A stretch of 64,000 nt of DNA from NCBI RefSeq assembly GCF_001282785.1, contig NZ_CVUA01000001.1, positions 1,550,001-1,614,000 of the forward strand. Direction: 5' to 3'. This stretch comes from Halolamina sediminis. Its GTDB lineage: Archaea > Halobacteriota > Halobacteria > Halobacteriales > Haloferacaceae. This document shows, one piece after another, positions 26,823 to 35,200 of the stretch (positions are counted from its first letter, which is position 1; every line of letters starts with the position of its first letter). The notes below the pieces were generated by a model. The model was not told the origin of the DNA. It ran no database searches and saw nothing but the letters and a program-made list of their open reading frames with translations. Position numbers and translations under genes: made by a program.

Positions 26823-27623
26823 CTACTGGTTCCACGCCGCGCCGTCGGGGTCGATCAGTCGCTCCTCCGCCTCGATCCCGTCGATCGTCGCCATATCCTC
26901 CTCTGTCAGGTCGAGGCTCGCGGCCTCGTAGTTCGCGCGGATGTGCTCCGGCGTCGCGGACTTCGGGATCGGCACCAGCGCCTCCTTCTCGACCGCCCAC
27001 GCGATACAGACTGCCGCGGGTGTGGTGTCGTGACGGTCGGCGACCGTCTGCAGTTCGGGCGTATCGAAGATCTCCCCCTGTCCGAGCGGACAGTACCCGA
27101 CGAGAGTGTGGTCGTGCTCGGCGGCGTACTCCCGGAGCTCGTCCTGCGGGAGCAGCGGGTGGCACTCGACCTGATGAGCGGCGATATCGCTGTCGAGGAT
27201 CTCGCGGGCCTCGTCAAGCAGTTCGGGCGTGAAGTTCGACACCGCGACGTTGCGGGTCACACCCTCGTCCTGGAGTTCCTGCAGCGCGCGGAGGCTCTCT
27301 TCGGGGTCGTACGCGCCTGTCGGCCAGTGGACGTACAGCAGGTCGAGTTCGTCGACGCTCAGCCGTTCCAGGCTCTCCCGGCTCGTGCGTTTGGCGTCCT
27401 CGTAGCCGAGGTTGTCCGGGAGGATCTTGCTCGCGAGGAGCACGTCCTCGCGGTCGACCTCGGAGAGGCGAATCCCCGCACCGACCGCGGGCTCGTTGTC
27501 GTACATCTGTGCGGTGTCGACGAAGCGGTAGCCGGCGTCGAGCGCCGTGGCGACCGCGTCGGCGCACTCGTGGCCCTTCGTGCCGGAGGTGCCGAGGCCG
27601 ATGTCGGGAAGGTCGAGACTCAT
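26823..27623 (-). CDS. Aldo/keto reductase
   Basis: A 266-residue (alpha/beta)8 NADPH-dependent reductase. The catalytic tetrad is complete: Asp36, Tyr41 (DTAQMYDN), Lys66 (ASKIL) and His99 (YVHW). IPKSATPEHIRANYEA binds NADPH phosphate. The ATG at 27623 matches the family start. Substrate unknown; aldehydes or 2,5-diketo-gluconate-type sugars are usual for this branch. Confidence 0.93.
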   Translation of the reverse strand: MSLDLPDIGLGTSGTKGHECADAVATALDAGYRFVDTAQMYDNEPAVGAGIRLSEVDREDVLLASKILPDNLGYEDAKRTSRESLERLSVDELDLLYVHWPTGAYDPEESLRALQELQDEGVTRNVAVSNFTPELLDEAREILDSDIAAHQVECHPLLPQDELREYAAEHDHTLVGYCPLGQGEIFDTPELQTVADRHDTTPAAVCIAWAVEKEALVPIPKSATPEHIRANYEAASLDLTEEDMATIDGIEAEERLIDPDGAAWNQ

Positions 27624-27690
27624 GGCTGTGGCGGGGAACTGGGAGCGACGGCGTAAAGAACTCCCTGTCGCGGCGGATTTTCCCGATCCG

Positions 27691-28125
27691 TTACCACGTC
27701 CTGACTGGGAGGAGATCGGTCGCACGAGCGATTCGGTTCTCCCCGTCGACGGGGACGACCACCCGCATCTCGGGGTTGTAGTCCACGAGGAGCTCCCGAC
27801 AGGCGCCGCAGGGCGGGACGACGCGGTGGTCCTCCGCGTCGTGGCTCGGAAGCGGGTGGGAGACGGCGACGCAGGCGTCGATCTCGTCGTGTGCGTGGCC
27901 GTCGCCGATCGCCGCGCTCACCGCCCCCTGCTCGGCGCAGGCGGAGACGCGGCCGACGCTAGTCGGGAGGCTGACGCCGTCGTACACCGATCCGTCGGCG
28001 GTGCGCACCGCCGCGGCGACGACGTGGCCGCCGTCGAAGAACTCGGGGTCGAACGCCTCGCGATTCACCCGGACGGCTCTGTCGTGGAGGGACTCGTCGG
28101 CGTCGGTGAGTGGGGCCGTGTCCAT
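27691..28125 (-). CDS. Cytidine-deaminase-like zinc enzyme
   Basis: A 144-residue member of the cytidine deaminase fold. Zinc ligands and catalytic Glu are present as Cys63-Ala-Glu65 and the pair Cys106/Cys109 (PPCGACREL), the three-cysteine arrangement of tetrameric CDA and blasticidin-S deaminase types. It salvages pyrimidine nucleosides if it is a true CDA; a blasticidin-deaminase-like role cannot be excluded. It is the last clearly core-like gene before the island. Confidence 0.88.
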   Translation of the reverse strand: MDTAPLTDADESLHDRAVRVNREAFDPEFFDGGHVVAAAVRTADGSVYDGVSLPTSVGRVSACAEQGAVSAAIGDGHAHDEIDACVAVSHPLPSHDAEDHRVVPPCGACRELLVDYNPEMRVVVPVDGENRIARATDLLPVRTW

Positions 28126-28619
28126 GTGGTTCGGGTCGGGGAGAGTGGGTAAGTGCTTTCTCCAAACGCGTCTGGGCGGCGCCTGTGGGATACGTGATTG
28201 ATCGGGACAGCACCGTAGACAGCAACCGCAACAGCAGATCTATCCTTGGCAACTGGTGACCGCAGGGTGCCGGGCACGAGGCCCGGCACAGCCCCGAGTC
28301 ACCATCTCTCCCCCCGCGCTCGCCGACCGCTGGCGAGCGCGAGGCGTCCACCGCCCCGCTACCGCACCGCGGTGGCTGTCGGCGCGAAGCAGGAGCGCCC
28401 GACGGGGCGCGACCAGCGCGAGGGACGAGGGAGCGGTTGCGACCGAGTCGGCTGGGGAGGTTCGTGGGCTGTGCGGAGCGGTGCGGTCGCAAGTGGTCTA
28501 CGACCGAGGCGCTGTCGCTGTTGCGGTTCCCGTAATCATCAGTCAAACTACTGTCGCGGTTGCTGTTCCGTTAGCAACCGTCGATACTCCGCTAACCTCT
28601 GGCAAAAGAGCCCACCAAA
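28126..28619. other. Non-coding, hairpin-rich stretch at the island edge
   Basis: No convincing gene. It contains a nested stem-loop (28254-28304), an inverted repeat AACCGCAACAGC (28224-28235) / GCTGTTGCGGTT (28517-28528), and a perfect 8-bp hairpin CGGTTGCT (28557-28564) / AGCAACCG (28573-28580) with an 8-nt loop. Right edge is the IS element. Confidence 0.6.
28254..28304. ncRNA. Candidate structured RNA element, nested stem-loop
   Basis: An outer stem TGGTGAC / GTCACCA and an inner stem GTGCCGGG / CCCGGCAC with a 7-nt loop are separated by a small internal loop (CGCAGG opposite AGCCCCGA). Both stems are perfect. Strand, promoter and function are not evident; it may be a small RNA or a remnant of a mobile element. 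Confidence 0.3.
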
Positions 28620-28636
28620 CGGCTCTGGTGAATCGC
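28620..28636. repeat. IS terminal inverted repeat, right end relative to transposase
   Basis: CGGCTCTGGTGAATCGC, 17 bp, exact inverse of 29542-29558. Confidence 0.88.
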
Positions 28637-28652
28637 CAGAAGGCGTTTCGTT

Positions 28653-29486
28653 TCACTGTTTCACGGATCGCTTGATGTTGTGGACCGCACACATCAGGAC
28701 GATCTCACGAAATTCGCGGTACCACGCTCGGGCACGCACCGCGTGGCCGAGCGTGCGCTTAATCGTCGAGAAGACGGTCTCAGACAGTGCTCTTTGGCCG
28801 TATAGAGACCCATCGATGCGCGCGTTATGCGCGCAATCGATGGGTCGGAACTCGCGGTGCTTGATCAGCGGTCTCACGCCCTCTTCGCGCAATTTCTTGC
28901 GCAATTGCTGCCAATCGTAGCCTTTGTCAGCGGCGAGGCTGGCAATCTCGCCCGCGTTGCGGCGGGCGAGTTGCCAGCCGATCTGCGTGTCGTGGCGCTT
29001 CTCAGTCGTACAGTGAACGTCGAGCACAGCTTGCGTTTTCGTATCAACGAGCGCAGTCGCTTTGAGCGTTTGAACGCGGTAATTCGTCCGGCGACAGTAG
29101 TGCTTGCTGGCAGTTTCGCGGTCGAAAAACGTCGCGTCCATTGCGGCGTGATCGGCGGTGTCGTGCAGCTGCGACGAAAGGCGCAGGAGCACCCGCCAGA
29201 TCTTCATCTCTAACCTATCAAACGCCTTCACAAGCGTGGAGTGATGCGGGAGATCGCCCTCTTCGAGGCCGATCTCGGCCAAAATATGCGGCATCTCGCT
29301 CAAGAGATCAAGCGCTTCACGATACGGTTTCGCCAAGTAAATCCGGAGACAGTGAAGCGAAACGACGGCGTAGTCGGCGAAGCCGCCACCCCCTTCGGGG
29401 GCGGCGACTTCGCCTCGGCCACCAACAGCATTTTTAGCTAACGTCACAGTTTTGCGAGTGAAGCGGGAGATTTTCGACATAGGCAT
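28653..29486 (-). CDS. IS5-family transposase
   Basis: 277 residues (275 if the in-frame ATG at 29480 is used). The DDE catalytic residues are Asp117 (AMDATFF), Asp187 (AADKGYD) and Glu236 (ETVFSTIKR), the last within the Y-(2)-R-(3)-E-like region of IS5. The N-terminal half is helical (LPHHSTLVKAFDRL) as in haloarchaeal ISH relatives. It lies wholly inside the terminal repeats and appears intact. Confidence 0.93.
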   Translation of the reverse strand: MPMSKISRFTRKTVTLAKNAVGGRGEVAAPEGGGGFADYAVVSLHCLRIYLAKPYREALDLLSEMPHILAEIGLEEGDLPHHSTLVKAFDRLEMKIWRVLLRLSSQLHDTADHAAMDATFFDRETASKHYCRRTNYRVQTLKATALVDTKTQAVLDVHCTTEKRHDTQIGWQLARRNAGEIASLAADKGYDWQQLRKKLREEGVRPLIKHREFRPIDCAHNARIDGSLYGQRALSETVFSTIKRTLGHAVRARAWYREFREIVLMCAVHNIKRSVKQ

Positions 29487-29541
29487 CGACAGTCTCCCGC
29501 TTCAACTCCTTTGAACTGACGACCTATCCCGCCGCAGTATA

Positions 29542-29558
29542 GCGATTCACCAGAGCCG
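29542..29558. repeat. IS terminal inverted repeat, left end relative to transposase
   Basis: GCGATTCACCAGAGCCG, 17 bp, exact inverse of 28620-28636. Confidence 0.88.
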
Positions 29559-29754
29559 ACAATAGTAATACGGGAAACAGTGTGGAAAACCATTAAGGTT
29601 AGCTATCACCTCCACTGAAGTAGGCTGTTGGGAATACGACGTAGTCTGGTAAGATTCCGCTCACAGTGCCGTGGACGCTCACGTCTTGAACAGCACCCGG
29701 AGTCATGCCGAGGAACAACCGCCCGTAGTGATCGAGAACCCACCACACTACACA

Positions 29755-30522
29755 ATGAGTACCAGCGATTCCGACGACACTGACCGACTCGAACAGTACA
29801 TCCGCGACGAGAAGGGCCATCTCGACAGTTGCGACAGCATGGTCAATCTCGCGAATTGGCTCTACGCGAACGAGTATTTCGAGACCAACGACCAAGTGGT
29901 CCCTACGAGCGATCTCAAAGAAATCCTCGGCAGCCGGCTCGAATACGGTGTAGACACGCTGCTTGATCATCTTGAGGAAATCAACGTTGTCAGCGAAGTC
30001 TCACAAGGGGGCGGTCAGTTCATTCTACATGAGCGGACCGGACGGGCGTTCTTTGACCCGGACAATGAAGAGATGCTGCCTCTCCTCGAAGAAGAAATTT
30101 CGCGATTCCTTAAGGACCTGCGGGAACAACAAAGCCGAGCGCTGGAATCCGAAGACACCGGCGACGACGAGACTCAGTCAGTCGCTGACGGTGGAAAACT
30201 CGAAGGGGCAGGCCCGGATGAGCCCGATGAGACGGAGGCTGATGACGAGGAAGACGCCGACGATGTGCCGACAAAGTTTCGCGCAGTCGCCTCCGCGGCA
30301 CTAGATGCCGAGCAACCGCTCGAAGACGCGCTTACAAACCCCACAGACCATATCGAGCAGATCGTCCGGTTCGACGACGTGGTTACAGCAATCACCGAGA
30401 GCGACGAAGTGAGTCGAAGGTGTCCGTACGAGCCGATGGGCTGGCGCAACGCTGCGAACAAGTGGGTGCTGACCACGACAGCAAAAGCACGTAAGGAAAA
30501 CGAATCACTATCGGGGTATTGA
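29755..30522 (+). CDS. Winged-helix-like island protein with probable C-terminal frameshift
   Basis: 255 residues from ATG 29755 (a GTG at 29671 would add 28 residues). Residues about 10-90 look like a winged helix-turn-helix: LANWLY, VPTSDLKEIL, VDTLLDHLEEINVVSEV and a beta wing. An Asp/Glu-rich linker (about 135-180) leads to a C-terminal domain. No family recognised. The frame ends TATTGA after a GGGG run (30513-30516); dropping one G continues the protein for about 43 residues (IEDLSRRDLLDNARKQLEN...) to a TAA at 30644-30646, only 22 bp before the next gene. A true frameshift or a sequencing indel is likely. Confidence 0.68.
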   Translation: MSTSDSDDTDRLEQYIRDEKGHLDSCDSMVNLANWLYANEYFETNDQVVPTSDLKEILGSRLEYGVDTLLDHLEEINVVSEVSQGGGQFILHERTGRAFFDPDNEEMLPLLEEEISRFLKDLREQQSRALESEDTGDDETQSVADGGKLEGAGPDEPDETEADDEEDADDVPTKFRAVASAALDAEQPLEDALTNPTDHIEQIVRFDDVVTAITESDEVSRRCPYEPMGWRNAANKWVLTTTAKARKENESLSGY

Positions 30523-30668
30523 AGACCTGAGTCGTAGAGACCTCTTGGACAACGCTCGGAAACAATTAGAAAATCACCCTGTGAGAGCTCCGGAATATGG
30601 AACAGATGATGCGTACGCCTACCGCAAGGTGACATCAGATACATAACAGAGATATTTTCACTGCCGAA

Positions 30669-32069
30669 TTATCTGGGTGGGGTGATGTCGGTGTCGTAGA
30701 CGTCGTCGACAGCATCGGCGTAAATGCCGTCGAGGATCGAGAGTAGTTCCGGGTTTTCGACGACTAAGTCACGGAACGCGTCTTCGAGTGCAGCGATGTA
30801 GGCTGTGAAGAAGTCATCGTGGTCGTCAGGGGTGATGTCGTACGTCGCAGCGATCATGTTCCGTTTATTCCCGGTGCGATTGGCAGTCGCCGGGAGAACG
30901 GTGTCGATAGCATCGGCCTGTGCATTGAACTTCTCGTACACCGCGTCGATGAAGGATTGGTCGTTGGCGCCCATGTTTCGGAAGTAGAGGGTGAGCGTGT
31001 TGTCTCGAAGGGCTTGGTCGCGGTCGTTTTCGAGTCGGTGGTGGAATCCGATTCTGGCGTCGTTGCGGTCGTCGGGGCGCTCGTGGCGAATGTCGGTGAG
31101 GTCATCGGTGTGTCGCCACCACCCGTGCTTGAACAGCATCCCCCAGTCGGAACTGGTTGATCGGAACCACCAGTTCCCGACGCCGTCGGTCGGGCACTCG
31201 AACTGGACGTGGTAGTCTGTGTCCGAGAGGATTGCCCCTGAGCCGTTCGATGCAAGGCGATTCGCAAGTCGGGTTGGCCAGTTATGCGCGAACGTCTCCC
31301 ACTGGTCTTCGAACGTCTCGGTCACGTCGGTGATGGTCTCGTAGTGGTCGAGGTACAGTTCGACTTTCTCGGCAACGTTGTCTGTTGGGTCGGACATGCC
31401 TGCGATGGATCGGATGTCGTCGGCGAATTCGTAGAGCTGTACGACCGTTCGCTGCGGGTACCGTGGTGCGGTGGCGACGATGAAGTCGGTCAGGACGGAG
31501 TCGACGAACTTCGTCCACGTCCAGTTGCTGAATTCCGAGTCGTTCGCGTCCGGGCGGTCGGCTTGATGCAGATAGAGGTAGTACGCGCCAGACTCGTAGT
31601 CGTCCTTCGGAACATCGTCGATGTGCGTGACGTCCTGGCGATAGAACTCCGTCTGCGTGTCCTCCGCAGAGAATTTGAGTTCGACCAGAAGGAACCACTC
31701 GTTCGGAACCTGGACGACCAAGTCGACAAAGCCTGACGACACTGGGTCTCCGTCAACTTGCTCCGTGAGCCGTACTTGGTCGTCAACGACGACATCCGAG
31801 AGATCATGGAGATCCTCATCGAACCCACACGTGTCGGGCAAGCCATTGAGGAACGCGCGGAGAAATTCCTCCTCCATTCCGTGCGGTTGGTCCGGATCAA
31901 GGAAGTACGCGAACAACCGGTTGATATACACCTCGGCTTTCTGCTGTGACCCCAGGGAGTATTCGATCACGTCCATCAGTGACCGAGGTGTTTCAGGAAC
32001 GGCGGTGAGTTGCTCCCACCGGCGTGTCAACGTCTCCAACTCACGTCGTAATTCGTTTGTCTCGTTCAT
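30669..32069 (-). CDS. PD-(D/E)XK nuclease-superfamily protein (PF14281-like)
   Basis: 466 residues. NRLFAYFLDPDQPHGMEEEF (about 50-69) is the helix that precedes the nuclease core in this family, and the core residues are Asp116 (GFVDLVV), Glu130 and Lys132 (VELKF), followed by a Gln/Tyr helix. The C-terminal two thirds is rich in Trp and Asp and probably recognises substrate. Such proteins sit in defence islands, but no partner is proven. ATG 32069 is chosen over an upstream in-frame ATG at 32141. It is divergent from the helicase operon, so a shared promoter region lies at 32070-32189. Confidence 0.82.
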   Translation of the reverse strand: MNETNELRRELETLTRRWEQLTAVPETPRSLMDVIEYSLGSQQKAEVYINRLFAYFLDPDQPHGMEEEFLRAFLNGLPDTCGFDEDLHDLSDVVVDDQVRLTEQVDGDPVSSGFVDLVVQVPNEWFLLVELKFSAEDTQTEFYRQDVTHIDDVPKDDYESGAYYLYLHQADRPDANDSEFSNWTWTKFVDSVLTDFIVATAPRYPQRTVVQLYEFADDIRSIAGMSDPTDNVAEKVELYLDHYETITDVTETFEDQWETFAHNWPTRLANRLASNGSGAILSDTDYHVQFECPTDGVGNWWFRSTSSDWGMLFKHGWWRHTDDLTDIRHERPDDRNDARIGFHHRLENDRDQALRDNTLTLYFRNMGANDQSFIDAVYEKFNAQADAIDTVLPATANRTGNKRNMIAATYDITPDDHDDFFTAYIAALEDAFRDLVVENPELLSILDGIYADAVDDVYDTDITPPR

Positions 32070-32189
32070 CCCATCATCCAGAGATACATTTCGGCTGGTG
32101 TATAGGCGCTTTGGCGACAAACTCGGATGAAACGACTCCACTAGTCGAAAAGAGACGACTCGAACATGGTAGACGGGAACAGGCTTATC

Positions 32190-34298
32190 ATGACACCTCT
32201 CAACTGTTTTGACCGTCCGAGGTTCGATTACGTGTCTCTATCTACTGCTGATCGGCGATTCGACGGGACCTTAGTCACGACACCGTTCGGCGCGGATAAC
32301 GTCGAACGGACAGCGCGGGAGGAATACCGAACGCTCCTCGACGAACACGATTCTGAGGATGTGCTCGTCGTCACGGGTGCGCCGACGAGTACCGACACGT
32401 TCCAGGGGGCGTTAGGTGCGGAGCTTCCGGGCGCGGCGACACCGTACGTAACGTCGCTTGTGGTGCATGCGACGGATGTCCTCAATCAGACCGATGACCG
32501 CGTCATCCTTTCTGACGCGCTGCGACGTGAACTCCTCCACCGGTTCCTGGAAGATTACGAGTGGGAAACGGAGTACCTCCAGCGGGCGTCTGCGCAGCCG
32601 TCGTTCATCGAGGACGTGGATGCGGTGATGGGTACGATCTCTTGGCAAATGACCACGCCAGACGAGACACCGGAGCTCCGAGACATCACGGCTGCGCTTG
32701 ACGCGTTCCACGAGTGGCTCGCCGAGCACGACCACATGGAGCGCGGGCAACTGATTTCCGACGCACTTGATGTCCTCTCTGGGGATGCACGCGAGGATGT
32801 CGTGGATTTCGAGGCGGTGCTGGCAGTCGAGTTCGAGGAGTTCTTTCTCCTCGACCGCGCATACCTCGACGCGCTCGCCGGGGACGGTGACCTGGTCTGT
32901 ATCGCGGAAGAGAACGCGAGTGTGCGACGGACGTGGGTCGAGCCGGGGCCGGTGACGGAGTACGTGTCGTTCAGTGAGTCCCGGCGCGGGGTGTCGGTGA
33001 CGCCGTCGTCGCGGCCAGCGGCCACGGCAGCCTACTTCGCTGAAGCAACAGTACCGGAAGACCCGGAATCAGGGTCGGTGTCCGTCCTTGCGACGGCTGC
33101 CAGTGACGAGCAACTCGCCGAGGTAGCGAACGAGATCGAGGAGCTTGTCGGGCAGCGGGACTGGGGGTACGACGACGTCGCCGTGGCCACGAAGCAAAGT
33201 GGGGGGACGGTGACGGACGCGATCGAGGCGCTTGAACGCGCAGGAGTGCCAGCGGAATCGACGACTGTGACGGGGTTCGGTGACGACCCGGCGATCCGGG
33301 AGCTCCTTGCTGTCGTTCGATATCTCGCAGCCGACGAGGAGGATGAGGCTGTAGTGTCGGATCGCGGGCCGGAGCTTGATCCGGAGCGTGTTGCCCGTGC
33401 TGGCGAGAGGGACAGCTTGGAGGATGCGGTTCGGTGGTGGGCGACGGATTCGGGGTTGAAGGCTCGGATCGCAGAGCGTGCGTCGCCGTTAGATGCTCGT
33501 GCACAGTTTGGGAATGTGCGGCGGGCGTTCCGCATGGCGGCGTTCCTTGAAGATACTGAGTTCGTGGACGCGTCGTGGGCGTCGTACCGGGAGATGCTGG
33601 AACGCGCTCACGAGTACGCGCCTCAGCAGAACCAGACGAGCGCGACGGATTTCGACGGCGGTGTCCGGATCGATCACTTGCAAGCGATCAAGAACGAGTC
33701 GTTCCGCGCGGTGTTTCTCGTGAATCTCGTGGACAGTGAGTACCCGGGCGACGCGTTCCTGACGCGGTTGTTCCCCACAGAGCGGGTCGCGTCGATGCCG
33801 GACTACCCCGGTGTGACGGACCTTGAGGCAGCGGATGTGGATGCGACGTTCCCGACGACGTCCACAGCTTCGAGCCGGCCGTTCGCACGGTATCACACGG
33901 AGCACGCGCGGCGTCGCCTCGCAATCGGGGCTGGTGCGGCGACAGAGCGACTGTACTGTTGCCTGTACGAGTATGAGGACACGGCGCTCGAAGAGCGTGC
34001 GCAGGCGTCGCGGTTCCTCACGGCCGCATACGACGACGTGCCGTGGGTGACAGACGCCGATGATCCGGCGATTACGAGCGAGCAAGCAGCGGAGGAGTAT
34101 CTACTGTCACGGGTCGATGACGCACTGGCAGAGGTGCGGCGCGCGAACAGTCAGGACGTGACGGTGTCGCTTGACGAGGTGGAGGGAGAGCTCGGAGAGA
34201 TCCAAGCGTTGCTGGATGCGAGTGGGGAGCGGGGTGACGCGCTTCGAAAGGCGTTGCGTGCGCGTGTTGAACTGGCGAACGGGGAGGTGCGGCGATGA
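32190..34298 (+). CDS. AddB/RecB-like helicase-related protein lacking Walker A
   Basis: 702 residues from ATG 32190; an in-frame ATG at 32166 would give 710. It begins a three-gene operon of overlapping ORFs. The architecture resembles the inactivated SF1 helicase half of AddB: a P-loop-like spot reads VVTGAPTSTDTF with no GKT, while the late region keeps SF1-like features (VRIDHLQAIKNESFRAVFLVNLVDSEYPGD, with a motif V-like HLQAIK...VFLV, and HTEHARRRLAIGAGAATERLYCC, resembling motif VI). It carries no nuclease residues; those are on the next gene. Probably the recognition or scaffold subunit of a DNA end-processing complex. Confidence 0.72.
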   Translation: MTPLNCFDRPRFDYVSLSTADRRFDGTLVTTPFGADNVERTAREEYRTLLDEHDSEDVLVVTGAPTSTDTFQGALGAELPGAATPYVTSLVVHATDVLNQTDDRVILSDALRRELLHRFLEDYEWETEYLQRASAQPSFIEDVDAVMGTISWQMTTPDETPELRDITAALDAFHEWLAEHDHMERGQLISDALDVLSGDAREDVVDFEAVLAVEFEEFFLLDRAYLDALAGDGDLVCIAEENASVRRTWVEPGPVTEYVSFSESRRGVSVTPSSRPAATAAYFAEATVPEDPESGSVSVLATAASDEQLAEVANEIEELVGQRDWGYDDVAVATKQSGGTVTDAIEALERAGVPAESTTVTGFGDDPAIRELLAVVRYLAADEEDEAVVSDRGPELDPERVARAGERDSLEDAVRWWATDSGLKARIAERASPLDARAQFGNVRRAFRMAAFLEDTEFVDASWASYREMLERAHEYAPQQNQTSATDFDGGVRIDHLQAIKNESFRAVFLVNLVDSEYPGDAFLTRLFPTERVASMPDYPGVTDLEAADVDATFPTTSTASSRPFARYHTEHARRRLAIGAGAATERLYCCLYEYEDTALEERAQASRFLTAAYDDVPWVTDADDPAITSEQAAEEYLLSRVDDALAEVRRANSQDVTVSLDEVEGELGEIQALLDASGERGDALRKALRARVELANGEVRR

Positions 34299-35200
34299 GC
34301 GGGCGAGCCTTGTCCCCGTCGCGGTTGGCGACGTACGCGGCGTGCCCGCGGCAGTACGAGTACGGGTACGTCCAGGACGTGAACACGCCGGACCGGACAG
34401 AACTGTACTTGAACCAAGGATCGATGTACCACGAAGTGATTGAGGACGTCTGCGAGGCGACATCGCCTGAAGATGCAGCAGAGACGATTCATGCGCGGGC
34501 GATGGAGACGTTCACGGCGAAGTGGGACGAGCACACGGTCCGGGAAGATTACGAGTCCACCGCGCATAGGGAGTACCAGCGCCGGGAGAACCGAGCAGCA
34601 ATCGAGGCGTTCTTCGCACCGGACGGTGGTGACGGGATCGAACACGCACGTCGATCCGTTGCGACTGAGTGCTGGGTCGAGTGTGAGCGCGACGGGCGGG
34701 CACTGCACGGGAAAGCTGACAACGTCATCCGAACCGACGACGGGCTCCACGTGTTCGACTACAAACGGAATACGCGGGGCGTCATCTCCTCTGGGACCGC
34801 CGAGTACCTCGCCGATCACCGCGACGGCGACGCGCACGAGCCGAAACGCGTGCGGAACGCGTTCCAGACGGCGACGTACGTCGAGGGCGTGAAGAACGAA
34901 CCGTTCTACGAGGAGGGGATGGAGGTCCGGTTCAGTTTCTACGGCCTGCTCAACAGCACGTCGTTCGAAAGCACTTCCACTGGGTACGAGGTGTCTGCCC
35001 GCGGGTATCCGCGGGAAACCACGGGAATCTACGAAGAGCACTACGACACGATTTGGGCACTCATCCGCGAGGCTCACGACGGGATTACTGGCGAGGCGTT
35101 CGAGCCTGCCCCGTTCGACCTGATCAACGAGGAAGCATGCCCGGACTGCGACTACCGAGAGATGTGCGCTGACCGCCTGTCCACGGAGGTGCAGCGATGA
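34295..35200 (+). CDS. Stand-alone RecB/Cas4-type Fe-S nuclease
   Basis: 301 residues. It has the complete RecB-type core: His46 (SMYHEVIE), Asp142 (GKADNVI), and Asp155-Tyr-Lys157 (VFDYKRN). Four cysteines are placed as in AddB and Cas4 iron-sulfur nucleases: Cys17 (ACPRQYEYGY) and Cys282, Cys285, Cys291 (CPDCDYREMC). The ATG overlaps the stop of the helicase-like gene and its stop overlaps the UvrD gene, each by 4 bp. It looks like the AddB nuclease domain made as a separate protein. Confidence 0.88.
   Translation: MSGRALSPSRLATYAACPRQYEYGYVQDVNTPDRTELYLNQGSMYHEVIEDVCEATSPEDAAETIHARAMETFTAKWDEHTVREDYESTAHREYQRRENRAAIEAFFAPDGGDGIEHARRSVATECWVECERDGRALHGKADNVIRTDDGLHVFDYKRNTRGVISSGTAEYLADHRDGDAHEPKRVRNAFQTATYVEGVKNEPFYEEGMEVRFSFYGLLNSTSFESTSTGYEVSARGYPRETTGIYEEHYDTIWALIREAHDGITGEAFEPAPFDLINEEACPDCDYREMCADRLSTEVQR

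Larger units (their letters stand above)
28620..29558 (-). mobile_element. IS5-family insertion sequence
   Basis: About 939 bp bounded by a perfect 17-bp terminal inverted repeat, CGGCTCTGGTGAATCGC at 28620-28636 and its complement at 29542-29558. It encodes one transposase on the minus strand with a complete DDE triad, so it may be active. I could not find a clear target-site duplication in the flanks (CCAAA on the left, ACAAT on the right). Confidence 0.9.

Noticed and set aside
29599-29970. 123-residue minus-strand ORF overlapping the start of the winged-helix gene
   Set aside because: Its lower half (GRLFLGMTPGAVQDVSVHG) looks somewhat protein-like and could be a gene remnant at the IS edge, but more than half overlaps a better-supported gene and there is no family match.
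34295-35200. Cas4 of a CRISPR system
   Set aside because: The Fe-S nuclease pattern is Cas4-like, but there are no cas1/cas2 or repeats, and overlap with helicase genes favours an AddB-type nuclease.
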